From a virus, in the IMG/VR virus record IMGVR_UViG_3300043446_001863, positions 1-32,838 of that record: a stretch of 32,838 bases of DNA; one strand, 5' to 3'. A model generated the notes under the pieces. That model was given only the letters and a program-made list of their open reading frames with translations, was not told the DNA's origin and did not search any database. This document shows, piece by piece, positions 1 through 9,538 of the stretch. Numbering within the stretch: position 1 is the first letter of the stretch; every line of letters begins with the position of its first letter. Made by a program: the position numbers and the translations under genes.

Positions 1-45
1 GTCGATGGCATTTTGATTCCATACGCTGGCAGACCACAACAATAA
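1..45 (+). CDS. 3' end of an unidentified upstream gene
   Basis: Frame 1 is open from the first base and ends at TAA (43-45), giving a C-terminal tail VDGILIPYAGRPQQ. It lies 15 nt before the start of the giant virion protein and on the same strand, so it is probably the last part of a late structural or ejection gene. Fourteen residues are too few to name a family. An open frame this short could also be chance. Confidence 0.5.
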   Translation, partial: VDGILIPYAGRPQQ

Positions 46-60
46 TTTTCAGGGGGCTTT

Positions 61-3000
61 ATGGCAGAACCTCGCGCATACGGCATCCAACCCAACTTTC
101 ATCTGGATGCTGAGACTGCGTTACAAAACATCAGAAAGCCCGAGCGAGTTGGCTTGGACTTCTCTGACCTTGGATCGCCCCAAGCGGTCCCCGCTCAAGC
201 CCCTGCGCCACAGCCTGCGCCAGCAGCTAAGTCCGCCGGCGGCATTGAGCGCATTGGTCTGGACTTTATTGAGTCTCAGTCGAAGCCTGAAGGATCTACG
301 CCTCAGGCAACGCCCGTCTCTTTGCCGTTCAAGCAACCAGAAGAGGAAGGCTTCTTCAAGGGCGCTGCCAAGGCATTGTTCGGCGGCGCACAAGATACTG
401 CCGGCTCGATGTACTCCGCTGGCGCTACAACCATTGGAGCCAACGAGGCGGTAGTTGATTCTGCCAAGTCAGCGGCGGAGCGTCAGAAGACAGAAGCTGT
501 CGAGCTTGGCAAGTTCAAGCAAGACCTCGGTCGCCGTCAGGCTGCTGGGGATGACACCGTGTGGCAAGGCGTCAAGAACGTCGCCGGCGCTGCGTACGAC
601 AACCCAGAGGGCGCATTCCAGATGGTGCTGTCGCAGCTACCCAACAACGGCGTTTCTCTGGCTTCTGGCTGGGCTGGCGCTGAAGCTGGCATTGCTGCCG
701 GTACTCTCGTTGCGCCCGGACCCGGAACTGTTGTTGGTGGCGTAGCTGGTTTCCTGACTGGCTTGTTTGCTGCAAACACCGCATTGGAAGTTGGCGGCAA
801 GGCTCAAGAGAAAGCTCGTGACGGTCAGTTCACCGACAAAGAGCGTGGCGAAGCTCTGACAGAAGGCGTCAAGAAAGGCGCAATAATCACTGCCGTGGAT
901 GCAGTAACGCTTGGTGGATCCAAGTGGCTGCTAGGCGCAGCCAATCGAGCTGTAGAGACAGCAACGATGAGGACTCTGCAAGAGGCAGGCGTTGACACAA
1001 CCAAGGTGGCGATGTCCATCAAGGAAGCGCAGAAGGCTGCATTTGAAGCAACCGCAACGCAAGGTCGCGCCGTCTCTACTGACGCCATGTCGAAGGCGAC
1101 CATCGGAGTGATGGAGCGCGAAGGCTTGACATCCGCCGAGCTGGTGTCGAAAGTTCAAAGCGCACAAGCCGCAGCGATGGAGAGCGTCAACACACTTGGC
1201 AAGAAGGCTGGTCGTGGCGCTGCTGCCGTTGGTCTTGAGTCTGTTGGTGAAGGTTTGGGCGAATACTTGGGTGAGCTTGCTGCCACCGGGAAAGCATCGC
1301 CTACAGAAGCTGTTATGGAAGCTCTGTCCGGCTTATCAATGAGTTTGGGTGAGTTGCATGCTGTTGCTAAGGTTGAGAAACCCGGTCTCCTCACTGCCGC
1401 AACCAACACGATTTCAAAAGCAGATCAGACCAAAGATCCTCTAACAACACCAAAGACAAGCAAAGGCATGTCTTCTGGCGCTGATGCGCTCAACGCCGAC
1501 CTGACAGTTCTGGATGACCGCAAGTACATGGAGACTGCGTCATACTTTGACAAAGCCATCAAAGAGAACAAAGACGACTTGCTCAATGTCATGGCTGCGA
1601 TCTACAACCAAGTAGAACAATCAAAGACTGACAAGGCTGCAAGCGACGAGCAAAAGCAACAAGCCGATCAAATGCTTGGCGTAATCAACGCTGCTGCAAC
1701 TCGCCTGAGTTTGGCATCGGCGCTGGCTAACAAGATCAAGAGCAGCTCTTCTATCGAATCCGGTAACGAGTTCATGAGCCAATACCCAGACATGCGCGAG
1801 CGTTTGCTCAACCGCATGAACGACTTGGCGACCACCCTGCCAGCATCCTCTACTCCGAAGAAAGACAATCGTGCGCCACAAACAGTCGTGACGCCAATGT
1901 CTGAGGATGATGTGATGAATGCCCCGACTCCAATGGATGACGCGCAAACATCGAATACGAACAAACCGAAACAAACGATTGATCTTGGCGGTATTGTTGG
2001 CGCATCTGATCCTGTCGCTCAGATGGCGAACTACATCAAGTCAATCTCAAACCCAGAGGGAACTGCCGCTCTTGGCGGATTTAAGGAAGGCGCTGTCGAC
2101 AAGTATGGCGTTGTGCCTTGGGTTTCTGAAGATGGCAGCACCCGCCTGTTCACTCACAACCGAGTGCCTGACTTCGTCTTCAATTCCAAAGAGGACGCCA
2201 ACCACGCATATCAAGCACTGAAGCTGGCTAACGAGCAGATGAAGAATCGCCGTGAACAAAAAGCCAGCGAGAGCCTGAACAAGAACGAGCCACCAACAAT
2301 GGAAGAGGAGAACTCCAGTCTTGACGACTTGGATCTGCTCTACTCCAAAGACGCCACCGGCGTGAAGGCTGTCGCAGTTCCCGCTGAGAAGGCTGTGTAT
2401 TACAACGCAGAGAAGCTCGCCGGCATGACTGACAAGCAGCGCAAGGCGTTGGACCTGCACGAGATTGGCGCTCACATCGCTACCGAGCTGATGCTTGGCA
2501 ACGAAAAGTATGAAGCCTTGTTGTCAGAGCTTGAGTCTCTCAAGGGCAAAGACAAGATGGTCGACGAGGCATACGCCTCTTTGCCTGTCAACACAAACCC
2601 AGACTTGGTCAACACAGAGGCTCTTGGCTACTTGGTCGAGAACTACGAGAACATGGGTATCGTCCAGAAGTTCTTGCAGATGATCAAAGACTGGTACGCA
2701 AAGAACTTCAAAGGTCAGACCCTGACATCGACTGACTTGTATCGCATCGCTCGTGAGGCGTTTGCTACATACGAGAGCCAGATCGAGCGCAAGATCGTCA
2801 AGCCAGAAGATCTGCCATCAGATGGTTTGTTCAGCAAAGAGAATCCAACCATCCAAGACTTGGAAAAGGCTTTGCCTGCTGTTGTTCGCAGGATCCGTAA
2901 GGAACACGCCGACTCTCAAGCTGGCGTTCCAGAGAACCAACAGAAGAAGCTGACGCCCACAGAGGTTCAGCAGATCGTCAAGCAACGCATGGCTGCTAAA

Positions 3001-6000
3001 CCTGAGTGGGAGCAATTGGCTAAACACGCCACTCTCGCTCGCGTCATCAACGCAGAGCAGTCCAACAAGTCGGATCGTGAGGTTCTGAACAAGGACGGCG
3101 CAACCAAGAAGTTCACCGAGAGTAAGCGCGCAAAGAACTCAGAGTATCTGGACACCGGCTCAGATCGTGGTCTTGCCTCGTCAGAAGACACCAGCGAACT
3201 CACAGCCAAGGGAACCTTCAAGAAGGCTTACACAATCGAGGCTGAGAAGGTCTATGAGATGAACGAGGCGCAAGCCGTAACAGAAAAAAAGGTCAAGAAG
3301 AAAGACCTGTCGAAAGAAGATTCTCTTGTTCGAGATTTGACCGCCAAGCTTTCTGGAATTTACACACAGTCAAAGAGTGTCAAGTGGCTCCAGCAATCTG
3401 TTGACGATCTCGTCAGCCGATTGGAACAAAACGAGAAAGCTCTGGCTGATTACTATGTCTACAAAGAGGAGAACGATGATGGCTCAGTGACCGTCTATCG
3501 CCGCCTCAATGAAGACGAGGAAGGTATGGAAAGTTCGATCAGTCGCACTGGTCGTCTTGAGTCCGCTTCCGACTACTTCTCTGAAGACAACAATGCGGTT
3601 TTCACAAACCCAGAAACCAAGGCTGCGCTGCTCGCCGAGCGCCGCATCTTGCAGTTGCAACTTCAGGACGCCATGAATGACCGAGTGTCCAAGGGCGCTC
3701 GCTACTTCAAGCTTGGCATCATCCGCATCAAGCGAACAATGGACTTCGCAATCACAAGCGCAGAACGCGCTGGATTGTCACGCGAGAAAGCTGATGAGTT
3801 CCGCCAGCAATGGATTGCTCCGATCACGAACTACACAACCTACAGCAAGAAGGACAAAGCTCAGGCGCAAGATCAAGCTCAAGCAGAACTTGAGTCATTC
3901 TTGGAGAGCCTGAAAGAAAACCAAAGTGCAGTCGTCTTCCCAGATGATTTGCAGTTTGCTCAAAGCTTGTCTGTTGACCTCGCTGCAAGAAAGATCTCCC
4001 TGTCTGAGGCGATCAACCTACTCGATAAAGCAGCAGCAGCCAACGAGTTTGATAAAGGCTCGGAAGGAAAAGCAGCTGTCATTGAGTATTTGATGTCCGA
4101 GTTCATCGATGTTCATAATGCCCTGCCTGATGGTCAGGCTAAAACAAATCTGATGAACAACATCCTTGTCTTGGCGTCCAAAGCTCGCAAAGAAGGTCTC
4201 ATGCGCTTTGACAAGCTGAAAGACATGTTCAGCAAGCAAAGTAAAGATGTGCAGCGTGAAGTCCTGAAAATCACCGAGCCAGCCGCAAGCCGTGGCTTGA
4301 CTGACTACATGGCTGAACACAACTACGAGCCTGCATTCGTCTACTACTGGCTGCGCTCAATGGATCGCGTCGTCAAGTTCAATAGCGAACTGTTGAAAAG
4401 TCAGATGTACACAGATGCCGAGCGCAATCTGTACGAAGAGTACAAAGCACAGACTGGCAAAATCAATCGCAAGTTCTTGGCGCTGAACTACACACTCGAT
4501 CAGATGCGCAACATCGACGAGTTGCCATTGAACGAGCGCATGCGCATTCGTGAATTCTTTGGCGATCCTGTCGACGCTTACTTCCGCAGCATTCGTTTCG
4601 CTCAACATCATGGCTACTCCCTCAACTCTCTGACGGAGAGCATGACAGCCGCTGACAAGCAGCAGTTCATCAAGTGGCTCAAGAACGAAAAGCGCAAGAA
4701 CAAGCAAGACGCCGAACGCATGGAGCGTCAAAAGTATTTTGCTTACATCAGCCAGTTCAAGAATGTTGGCGACGCAACGCTTGCATCTCTGCACAAGATG
4801 ATTGCGCAGGACTCAATCGCAAACCTGCCAATCATCTATGACCTGATGCCAAGCATCGAGCGTTATGGCTTCAACAAGATGGATCTTGATGTTGAGACCG
4901 GCGAGCTTACCAAGTTCAAGTCGAGAGAAGATGTAGAGAAAGAGTTGGCAAAGGTTAAGTCTGGTGAATCTTCTACCGTCTTCAAAGCCAAACCTAAGAA
5001 GAAACCAGCAGTCGGCTCGGAAGGTCGTGAGGTTCTTGATTCTTTTGCCAAGCGCCTGTCTGTCAAGCCAGAGATGATCGACGCCGTCGAGTTCTCTCCA
5101 GACGACAAAGGCACTGGATCACTTGCGCTCGCTGATGTGTACATCAAGGGTGAGGCAACGCCACGCCAATTGCGTACGCAAGAAATCTCTATCGAGATGG
5201 CTCGCTTCGCAATCGACATGCGCGACAACGGTCCTCAGGCTGAGGCTTCAGAGAACGACATCGAGATGTTCGAGCAAGGCATGGTGTCCAACATCATGAA
5301 CTCGCTGTGGAATCCATCCGGTCGTGCAATGACTGGTGACGCCAGCATGAACAAGGCTCCGTTCTTGGACTTCGAGACCTATCGTGACGCCGTCGAAAGC
5401 AACACCACAACCTTCTACGAAGACAGTGAGCAAGCTGGCGTTTACGACGAAGAAGACATTGGCAACATGATGACCGAAGGCGCTACCTTGGATGAGGTTG
5501 GCGAGCTTGCTGGTCTGAGCGAACCAAAGGAAGTGGAAGACTCTGAGGATGGCGAAGACGATCTCCGCACACGCCAAGGTCAGTATGTCGGCTACCTCAA
5601 CACAGCCTATGTCACCAAACTGGTGAACAACATCACCAAGACTTGGAAGGATGCGCCTCACATTGTTGTGCTGCAAAACCACATGCAGCTACCAGAAGGC
5701 ATTCGAGAGGAAGTCTCACGCAAGCTGCAAAAGGGAATGGGCGCAAAAGGTTTGTTCGACGGTTCAACCGGAACGATCTACCTGTTCTCCAACTTCTTGT
5801 CGTCTGCTGACGATGTGCAGTTCACCCTCTTCCACGAGGCGTATGGTCACTTGGGCTTGCGCTTGATGTTTGGTCAAGAGTTCGACCAGTTCTTGAACAA
5901 CGCCTACAACTCCAGCCCTGCGGTTCGCGCCGATGTTGATGCTCGCCTCAAGCGTGGCGGTATCGGAAAGCTGGAAGCTATCGAAGAAACTCTGTCAGAC

Positions 6001-9000
6001 TTTGCTGGCTCGAACAAAGAACCCGGCATGGTGAAGAACTTCATCGGTCGCATCATCTCTGGTCTGCGCAAGATTGGTCTTGACCGTGTTGCAAACTACA
6101 TTGGCGGATTCACCGACGCAGAGCTGGCTTACTCACTCAAGGCGGCGAAAGGCTACGCACAGAACTTCGGCAGAAGCCCATTGATGAGTGGTCCTACTGA
6201 CCTGCGTCTGTCTGATGAGCGCCCTCCTTACGAGATCTTCGCCAAGAAAGGTGTCAACACCGTTGGCTACGCTCGCTACGACCCATTGACTGGCGAATAC
6301 TACCTGTTCAAGGCAACTGGCAACGACATTCGAGCTGGCAGCAAGATGGAAATCTTGAAGACCTATGAGGAAGTCGTGCAGAAGATGGACAAGATGGGTG
6401 TTCTCGAGCGCCGTGTCCGTTCCGGATTCTTCCGTGACAACAAGATGCCATCAGACTTTGTTCAGTACTTGAACTCCAAGCAAGTTGGCTGGTTGCAAAG
6501 CAAACTTGATCCAATCATTCGCAGTTTGCAGAACCAGTACCTTCCTGTGTTCCGCATTGTCGAGCAGATGGAGAGCTACCAAGGCAAGAACCGTGTCACC
6601 GGCAATCTTGATCTGCGCAAGTACCTGCGACTGAATGAGCGTCAAACCGCCGTGAAGGTGGAAGACTTTGATCGCAACTATGTGCAGCCGATCATGGATC
6701 TGGTTCGTGAAGCGGAGAAGACTGGTGGTCAGTTCCTGACATCGGAAGGCGCTACCGACATCTACACCATGCTGAACAAGTTCTTGCTGGCGCAAACCGC
6801 TGAAGAGCGTAACCGTCAGGTAAACAAGCGTGATCCAGAGAACTTTGCTGGCTCTGGTATGGCGTCTTCATCCTCCGTGTTGGCTGATCCTCAGAAGCAC
6901 CCAGAAGATACCGCCAAGAAGGTGTTGGACTTCGTTGCGTCTCAGCCGTACGCCAAGCAGTTTGAAGAGATTGGCAACAAGCTTGACGCCATGTCACGCC
7001 AAAAGGTCAAGTGGGAAGTTGATTCAGGCTTGATCACTCCTCAAGAAGGCAAGGCTCGCCTCGATGCATACAAGCACTACCGCAACCTGTCCGGCATCAA
7101 CTCCGAACTGGATGACAACTACACCGGTGACCCATCGCTCAACATCGGTCGCAAGTTCAACCTGCGTGGCAAAGACAAATACGCAACAGGTCGTCAGGAC
7201 GAGGCTCCAGACATCTTGGCGCGCACACTTGTCGGCGCTGAAGCATCGATCATCCGTGGTCAGAAGAACTTGGTGGCTCAGCGTCTGTTGGCGTTCTTTG
7301 AAACCAACTACGATCCAAACTTCATCTCGATCAACGAGCAGTCGTTCCGTCGTGTGGTTGACCCAACAACCCAGTTCATCGAACTGCGTGAGAACACCAA
7401 CTACCTGAACCAGCCTGATGTGATGGTCGTCAAGGTGAATGGTCGTGTTGTCACGATTCGCTTCAAAGACACTGGCTACAACACTGTCAACGAAGCAATC
7501 CACGGCAAGAGCGAACCTCAGTCCGAACATCCGTTCCGTCAGATCATGCGCATCTGGGGTCGCTTCGCTGGTGACATGATCACCAAGTACAACCCATTCT
7601 GGATCCCTGTCAACTTCGTGCGTGACGTTCAAACCCTGTTCCTGAACAGCGGCGTCAACGGCGAGGTGGGCTGGAAGATGGCTGGAGAAATGGCGAGAGC
7701 TTTGCCAAGCGCCATGTACACCACTCTCTACGCAGCATTGGATGAGATGCGCCCATCGACAGACAAAGGCAAGAAGGCTCGTGACTTCCTCAAGGGCATG
7801 CTGAGTCCAAACCAAGAGATGCTCGACCACTATTACAAGGGTCGCAGCAAGGGCGCGTTCACATCGTTCATCAACCACAAGAACCTTGAAGATCAGATCA
7901 TCGAGATCAACGAGGCGATTGCTGGTAAGAGTACCGTTGGCAAACTCGAGGGCTTGCTCAAATTCTGGGAAGTTCTCACGATCCCAGTTGAAATGGCTCC
8001 TCGTCTCGCCGCCTACTCGACGATGGTCAAGAACGGTCGTGCAGAGATTGACGCCGCAGACTACGCTGGTAGCGTGACCGTTGACTTCAACATGCGTGGC
8101 TCCAACGAGTTTGTTCGTGCCGCTTACTTGTTCTTCAACCCCGCCGTTCAAGGCACAGCCCAGCTGTTCAAGTTGATGACCAAGAATCCCAAGCAGTTTG
8201 GCATCGTTGCCGGCGGTCTAATGACCCTCGGCTTCTTGTCAACATTGCTTGTGCGTTCATTGGACATCGATGGCGATGAGGATGAGAGCAAGAAGAAGGC
8301 TCGCAAAGAGCGTGGCATGAGCGCCTTGGATGAGGTTCCAGATTACAAGCGAGCAACCAGCTTGATCTTGATGCCAAACCAAGCGTTTGGGGCAATCCCT
8401 GTGGCTTACGGCTGGAACGCATTCTTTGCCGCCGGCGCTTTCATGGCTGATTCTGTGGTCGGCAAGGTTCCCGCATCGATCTCTGCGCAAAGAACCCTGC
8501 AAGCATTCGTTGAAGCGTTTGTTCCTGTTGGCGGCTCTGGCTTTGACCTCACGAAAGTGGCGTCTGATCCGGTTGGTCAAGCTATTGCACTCGCCGCCCC
8601 GACAGTGGCTGCGCCAATGGCTCAGTGGTACACCAACACCAGTCGTCATGGCGGACCCCTGTACCCAACAGGTCAGTTCTCCAGCAATGCTGGCGAGTCG
8701 GATACGACCAAGGCGTTTGCCTCCGTCAATCCGATTGCCAAGGGATTTGCCGAAGGCTTACAAGAGCTTACAGGCGGAGACCGCCGCAACCAGAAAGGCA
8801 TCGACCTCAACCCAGCTCTGATCGATCACTTGGTTCAGAGCTACATGCCCGGTATCGCAACCGAGATGTACAAGGGCGCTGGCGTGGCTGTTCGCAAGGC
8901 TCAAGGGTTGGATGTGCCACGCGAGAAGCAGCCTCTGGTCGACCGTTTCTCCGCCAACTCGCAAGAGGCATTCGACAACTCGGCTTACCACCGGATCGAC

Positions 9001-9336
9001 GCAGCTGTAAACGCCGCATGGCACGAGTACGAGAAGCACCCAAGCACAGACAAGCGAGCCAAGGAACTCCTCCAAGAACACCCAGAACTGGGCAAGATGA
9101 AGGATGTGATGCGAGCTGCTGAATCAGAGCTTCGCAAAGCCTCCAGCCAACTCAAGAAGGCAGAGGACGATGCTTACATCCTACGCAAGGACGGTCAAGT
9201 TGAGCGAGCCGACGCAATGGACAAGGCAAATGTCGAACTGAGGAACAAGACTGAGAAGGCTAAGCGATTGGTCTACAGCAGGGTCGTGACTCAGGCTGCT
9301 AAGTCTGGATTCAGGGATGAGATCTACTCACGATAG
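61..9336 (+). CDS. giant polyvalent phage virion/ejection protein (LPD38-like C-terminal region)
   Basis: A 3091-residue protein with an AGGGGG ribosome site just before its ATG. Phage polyvalent proteins of this size are thought to be packed in the virion and injected with the DNA; that role is inferred here. Visible in order: a Pro/Ala-rich N terminus with two copies of ER(V/I)GLDF (residues 28-34 and 63-69); a Gly/Ala-rich hydrophobic stretch (about 209-246); a first HExxxH segment (H800, E801, H805); long charged helical regions; a second HExxxH segment (H1925, E1926, H1930); then a region resembling LPD38 (N2511-P-F-W...N2518-F-V-R-D, and FFNPAVQGT at 2691-2699) followed by a hydrophobic helix (2714-2731). 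The C terminus is Lys/Glu-rich and coiled-coil-like (about 3020-3080). No lysozyme or polymerase motif was seen. Domain names are from memory; that it is a single intact phage polyvalent protein is well supported. Confidence 0.9.
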   Translation: MAEPRAYGIQPNFHLDAETALQNIRKPERVGLDFSDLGSPQAVPAQAPAPQPAPAAKSAGGIERIGLDFIESQSKPEGSTPQATPVSLPFKQPEEEGFFKGAAKALFGGAQDTAGSMYSAGATTIGANEAVVDSAKSAAERQKTEAVELGKFKQDLGRRQAAGDDTVWQGVKNVAGAAYDNPEGAFQMVLSQLPNNGVSLASGWAGAEAGIAAGTLVAPGPGTVVGGVAGFLTGLFAANTALEVGGKAQEKARDGQFTDKERGEALTEGVKKGAIITAVDAVTLGGSKWLLGAANRAVETATMRTLQEAGVDTTKVAMSIKEAQKAAFEATATQGRAVSTDAMSKATIGVMEREGLTSAELVSKVQSAQAAAMESVNTLGKKAGRGAAAVGLESVGEGLGEYLGELAATGKASPTEAVMEALSGLSMSLGELHAVAKVEKPGLLTAATNTISKADQTKDPLTTPKTSKGMSSGADALNADLTVLDDRKYMETASYFDKAIKENKDDLLNVMAAIYNQVEQSKTDKAASDEQKQQADQMLGVINAAATRLSLASALANKIKSSSSIESGNEFMSQYPDMRERLLNRMNDLATTLPASSTPKKDNRAPQTVVTPMSEDDVMNAPTPMDDAQTSNTNKPKQTIDLGGIVGASDPVAQMANYIKSISNPEGTAALGGFKEGAVDKYGVVPWVSEDGSTRLFTHNRVPDFVFNSKEDANHAYQALKLANEQMKNRREQKASESLNKNEPPTMEEENSSLDDLDLLYSKDATGVKAVAVPAEKAVYYNAEKLAGMTDKQRKALDLHEIGAHIATELMLGNEKYEALLSELESLKGKDKMVDEAYASLPVNTNPDLVNTEALGYLVENYENMGIVQKFLQMIKDWYAKNFKGQTLTSTDLYRIAREAFATYESQIERKIVKPEDLPSDGLFSKENPTIQDLEKALPAVVRRIRKEHADSQAGVPENQQKKLTPTEVQQIVKQRMAAKPEWEQLAKHATLARVINAEQSNKSDREVLNKDGATKKFTESKRAKNSEYLDTGSDRGLASSEDTSELTAKGTFKKAYTIEAEKVYEMNEAQAVTEKKVKKKDLSKEDSLVRDLTAKLSGIYTQSKSVKWLQQSVDDLVSRLEQNEKALADYYVYKEENDDGSVTVYRRLNEDEEGMESSISRTGRLESASDYFSEDNNAVFTNPETKAALLAERRILQLQLQDAMNDRVSKGARYFKLGIIRIKRTMDFAITSAERAGLSREKADEFRQQWIAPITNYTTYSKKDKAQAQDQAQAELESFLESLKENQSAVVFPDDLQFAQSLSVDLAARKISLSEAINLLDKAAAANEFDKGSEGKAAVIEYLMSEFIDVHNALPDGQAKTNLMNNILVLASKARKEGLMRFDKLKDMFSKQSKDVQREVLKITEPAASRGLTDYMAEHNYEPAFVYYWLRSMDRVVKFNSELLKSQMYTDAERNLYEEYKAQTGKINRKFLALNYTLDQMRNIDELPLNERMRIREFFGDPVDAYFRSIRFAQHHGYSLNSLTESMTAADKQQFIKWLKNEKRKNKQDAERMERQKYFAYISQFKNVGDATLASLHKMIAQDSIANLPIIYDLMPSIERYGFNKMDLDVETGELTKFKSREDVEKELAKVKSGESSTVFKAKPKKKPAVGSEGREVLDSFAKRLSVKPEMIDAVEFSPDDKGTGSLALADVYIKGEATPRQLRTQEISIEMARFAIDMRDNGPQAEASENDIEMFEQGMVSNIMNSLWNPSGRAMTGDASMNKAPFLDFETYRDAVESNTTTFYEDSEQAGVYDEEDIGNMMTEGATLDEVGELAGLSEPKEVEDSEDGEDDLRTRQGQYVGYLNTAYVTKLVNNITKTWKDAPHIVVLQNHMQLPEGIREEVSRKLQKGMGAKGLFDGSTGTIYLFSNFLSSADDVQFTLFHEAYGHLGLRLMFGQEFDQFLNNAYNSSPAVRADVDARLKRGGIGKLEAIEETLSDFAGSNKEPGMVKNFIGRIISGLRKIGLDRVANYIGGFTDAELAYSLKAAKGYAQNFGRSPLMSGPTDLRLSDERPPYEIFAKKGVNTVGYARYDPLTGEYYLFKATGNDIRAGSKMEILKTYEEVVQKMDKMGVLERRVRSGFFRDNKMPSDFVQYLNSKQVGWLQSKLDPIIRSLQNQYLPVFRIVEQMESYQGKNRVTGNLDLRKYLRLNERQTAVKVEDFDRNYVQPIMDLVREAEKTGGQFLTSEGATDIYTMLNKFLLAQTAEERNRQVNKRDPENFAGSGMASSSSVLADPQKHPEDTAKKVLDFVASQPYAKQFEEIGNKLDAMSRQKVKWEVDSGLITPQEGKARLDAYKHYRNLSGINSELDDNYTGDPSLNIGRKFNLRGKDKYATGRQDEAPDILARTLVGAEASIIRGQKNLVAQRLLAFFETNYDPNFISINEQSFRRVVDPTTQFIELRENTNYLNQPDVMVVKVNGRVVTIRFKDTGYNTVNEAIHGKSEPQSEHPFRQIMRIWGRFAGDMITKYNPFWIPVNFVRDVQTLFLNSGVNGEVGWKMAGEMARALPSAMYTTLYAALDEMRPSTDKGKKARDFLKGMLSPNQEMLDHYYKGRSKGAFTSFINHKNLEDQIIEINEAIAGKSTVGKLEGLLKFWEVLTIPVEMAPRLAAYSTMVKNGRAEIDAADYAGSVTVDFNMRGSNEFVRAAYLFFNPAVQGTAQLFKLMTKNPKQFGIVAGGLMTLGFLSTLLVRSLDIDGDEDESKKKARKERGMSALDEVPDYKRATSLILMPNQAFGAIPVAYGWNAFFAAGAFMADSVVGKVPASISAQRTLQAFVEAFVPVGGSGFDLTKVASDPVGQAIALAAPTVAAPMAQWYTNTSRHGGPLYPTGQFSSNAGESDTTKAFASVNPIAKGFAEGLQELTGGDRRNQKGIDLNPALIDHLVQSYMPGIATEMYKGAGVAVRKAQGLDVPREKQPLVDRFSANSQEAFDNSAYHRIDAAVNAAWHEYEKHPSTDKRAKELLQEHPELGKMKDVMRAAESELRKASSQLKKAEDDAYILRKDGQVERADAMDKANVELRNKTEKAKRLVYSRVVTQAAKSGFRDEIYSR

Positions 9337-9358
9337 TGTGCGTATTTTGTGCTGAAAC

Positions 9359-9423
9359 AGTGCTTGTTTTACCTTTGCAAAGCTTCGTGTAGATTTGTTA
9401 CGAAGTTAGTAAAAACAAGCACT
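9359..9423. repeat. attP arm inverted repeats
   Basis: AGTGCTTGTTTTAC (9359-9372) is matched by its reverse complement GTAAAAACAAGCACT (9409-9423), with one extra A. Between them lie one copy of the 16-bp repeat shared with the int promoter (9377-9392) and TACGAAGTTAGTA (9400-9412), which resembles TACGAACTAACAT (9440-9452) next to the core. Dense short repeats beside a tRNA-derived core are typical of integrase arm, IHF and excisionase sites. Which protein binds which repeat cannot be told from the sequence. Confidence 0.6.
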
Positions 9424-9452
9424 TGACAGCATACCTTTGTACGAACTAACAT
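9423..9452 (+). promoter_or_regulatory. possible rightward promoter entering the attP core
   Basis: TTGACA (9423-9428), an 18-nt spacer and TAACAT (9447-9452) read toward the tRNA tail. The -35 is perfect, the -10 matches 4 of 6. It may instead be part of the protein-binding repeats of attP. Confidence 0.25.
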
Positions 9453-9453
9453 A

Positions 9454-9498
9454 CTGTTAATCCGTAGGTCGCTGGTTCGAACCCAGCTCGGGGAGCCA
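9454..9498 (+). other. attP: attP core: 3' half of tRNA-Asn
   Basis: The segment reads as a tRNA from the anticodon loop CTGTTAA (GTT, Asn) through the 3' anticodon stem TCCGT, the variable loop, a perfect T arm (GCTGG, TTCGAAC, CCAGC), the acceptor strand TCGGGGA, the discriminator G and CCA. The 5' side of the anticodon stem is not matched (ACATA instead of ACGGA), so there is no full tRNA and identity with the host gene must begin at about 9453. The integrase gene ends 40 nt away. Integration here would restore the 3' end of a host tRNA-Asn gene. Phage genes on both sides make this attP. Confidence 0.88.
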
Positions 9499-9506
9499 AT
9501 AAGTTC

Positions 9507-9537
9507 AAGGGGTTGCCGCAAGGTGACCCCTTTTTCT
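9507..9537 (+). terminator. intrinsic terminator downstream of the attP core
   Basis: AAGGGGT pairs with ACCCCTT, continued by two wobble and two C-G pairs to a GCAA (GNRA) tetraloop, and is followed by TTTTTCTTTT. It would end the late + transcript that contains the giant protein gene. In the lysogen it would become the terminator of the restored tRNA-Asn. The U-tract runs into the integrase stop codon region. Confidence 0.8.
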
Positions 9538-9538
9538 T

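Noticed and set aside
26-40. 15-bp match between the left edge and 32568-32582 (CTGGCAGACCACAAC)
   Set aside because: It was considered as a terminal repeat, but the match is short, internal at both places and lies in coding sequence, so it is most likely chance.
2458-2475. Classical zinc protease HExxH in the giant protein
   Set aside because: The spacing is HExxxH in both places, so a standard zincin call is not justified; reported only as peptidase-like.
7024-8151. 375-codon open frame on the - strand
   Set aside because: It lies wholly inside the giant virion gene. It is Val/Asp/His-rich without motifs, as expected of a reverse-strand shadow, and has no ribosome site.
9454-9498. Complete tRNA-Asn gene
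   Set aside because: The 5' half (acceptor, D arm and 5' anticodon strand) is missing, so it is an attachment core, not a working tRNA.
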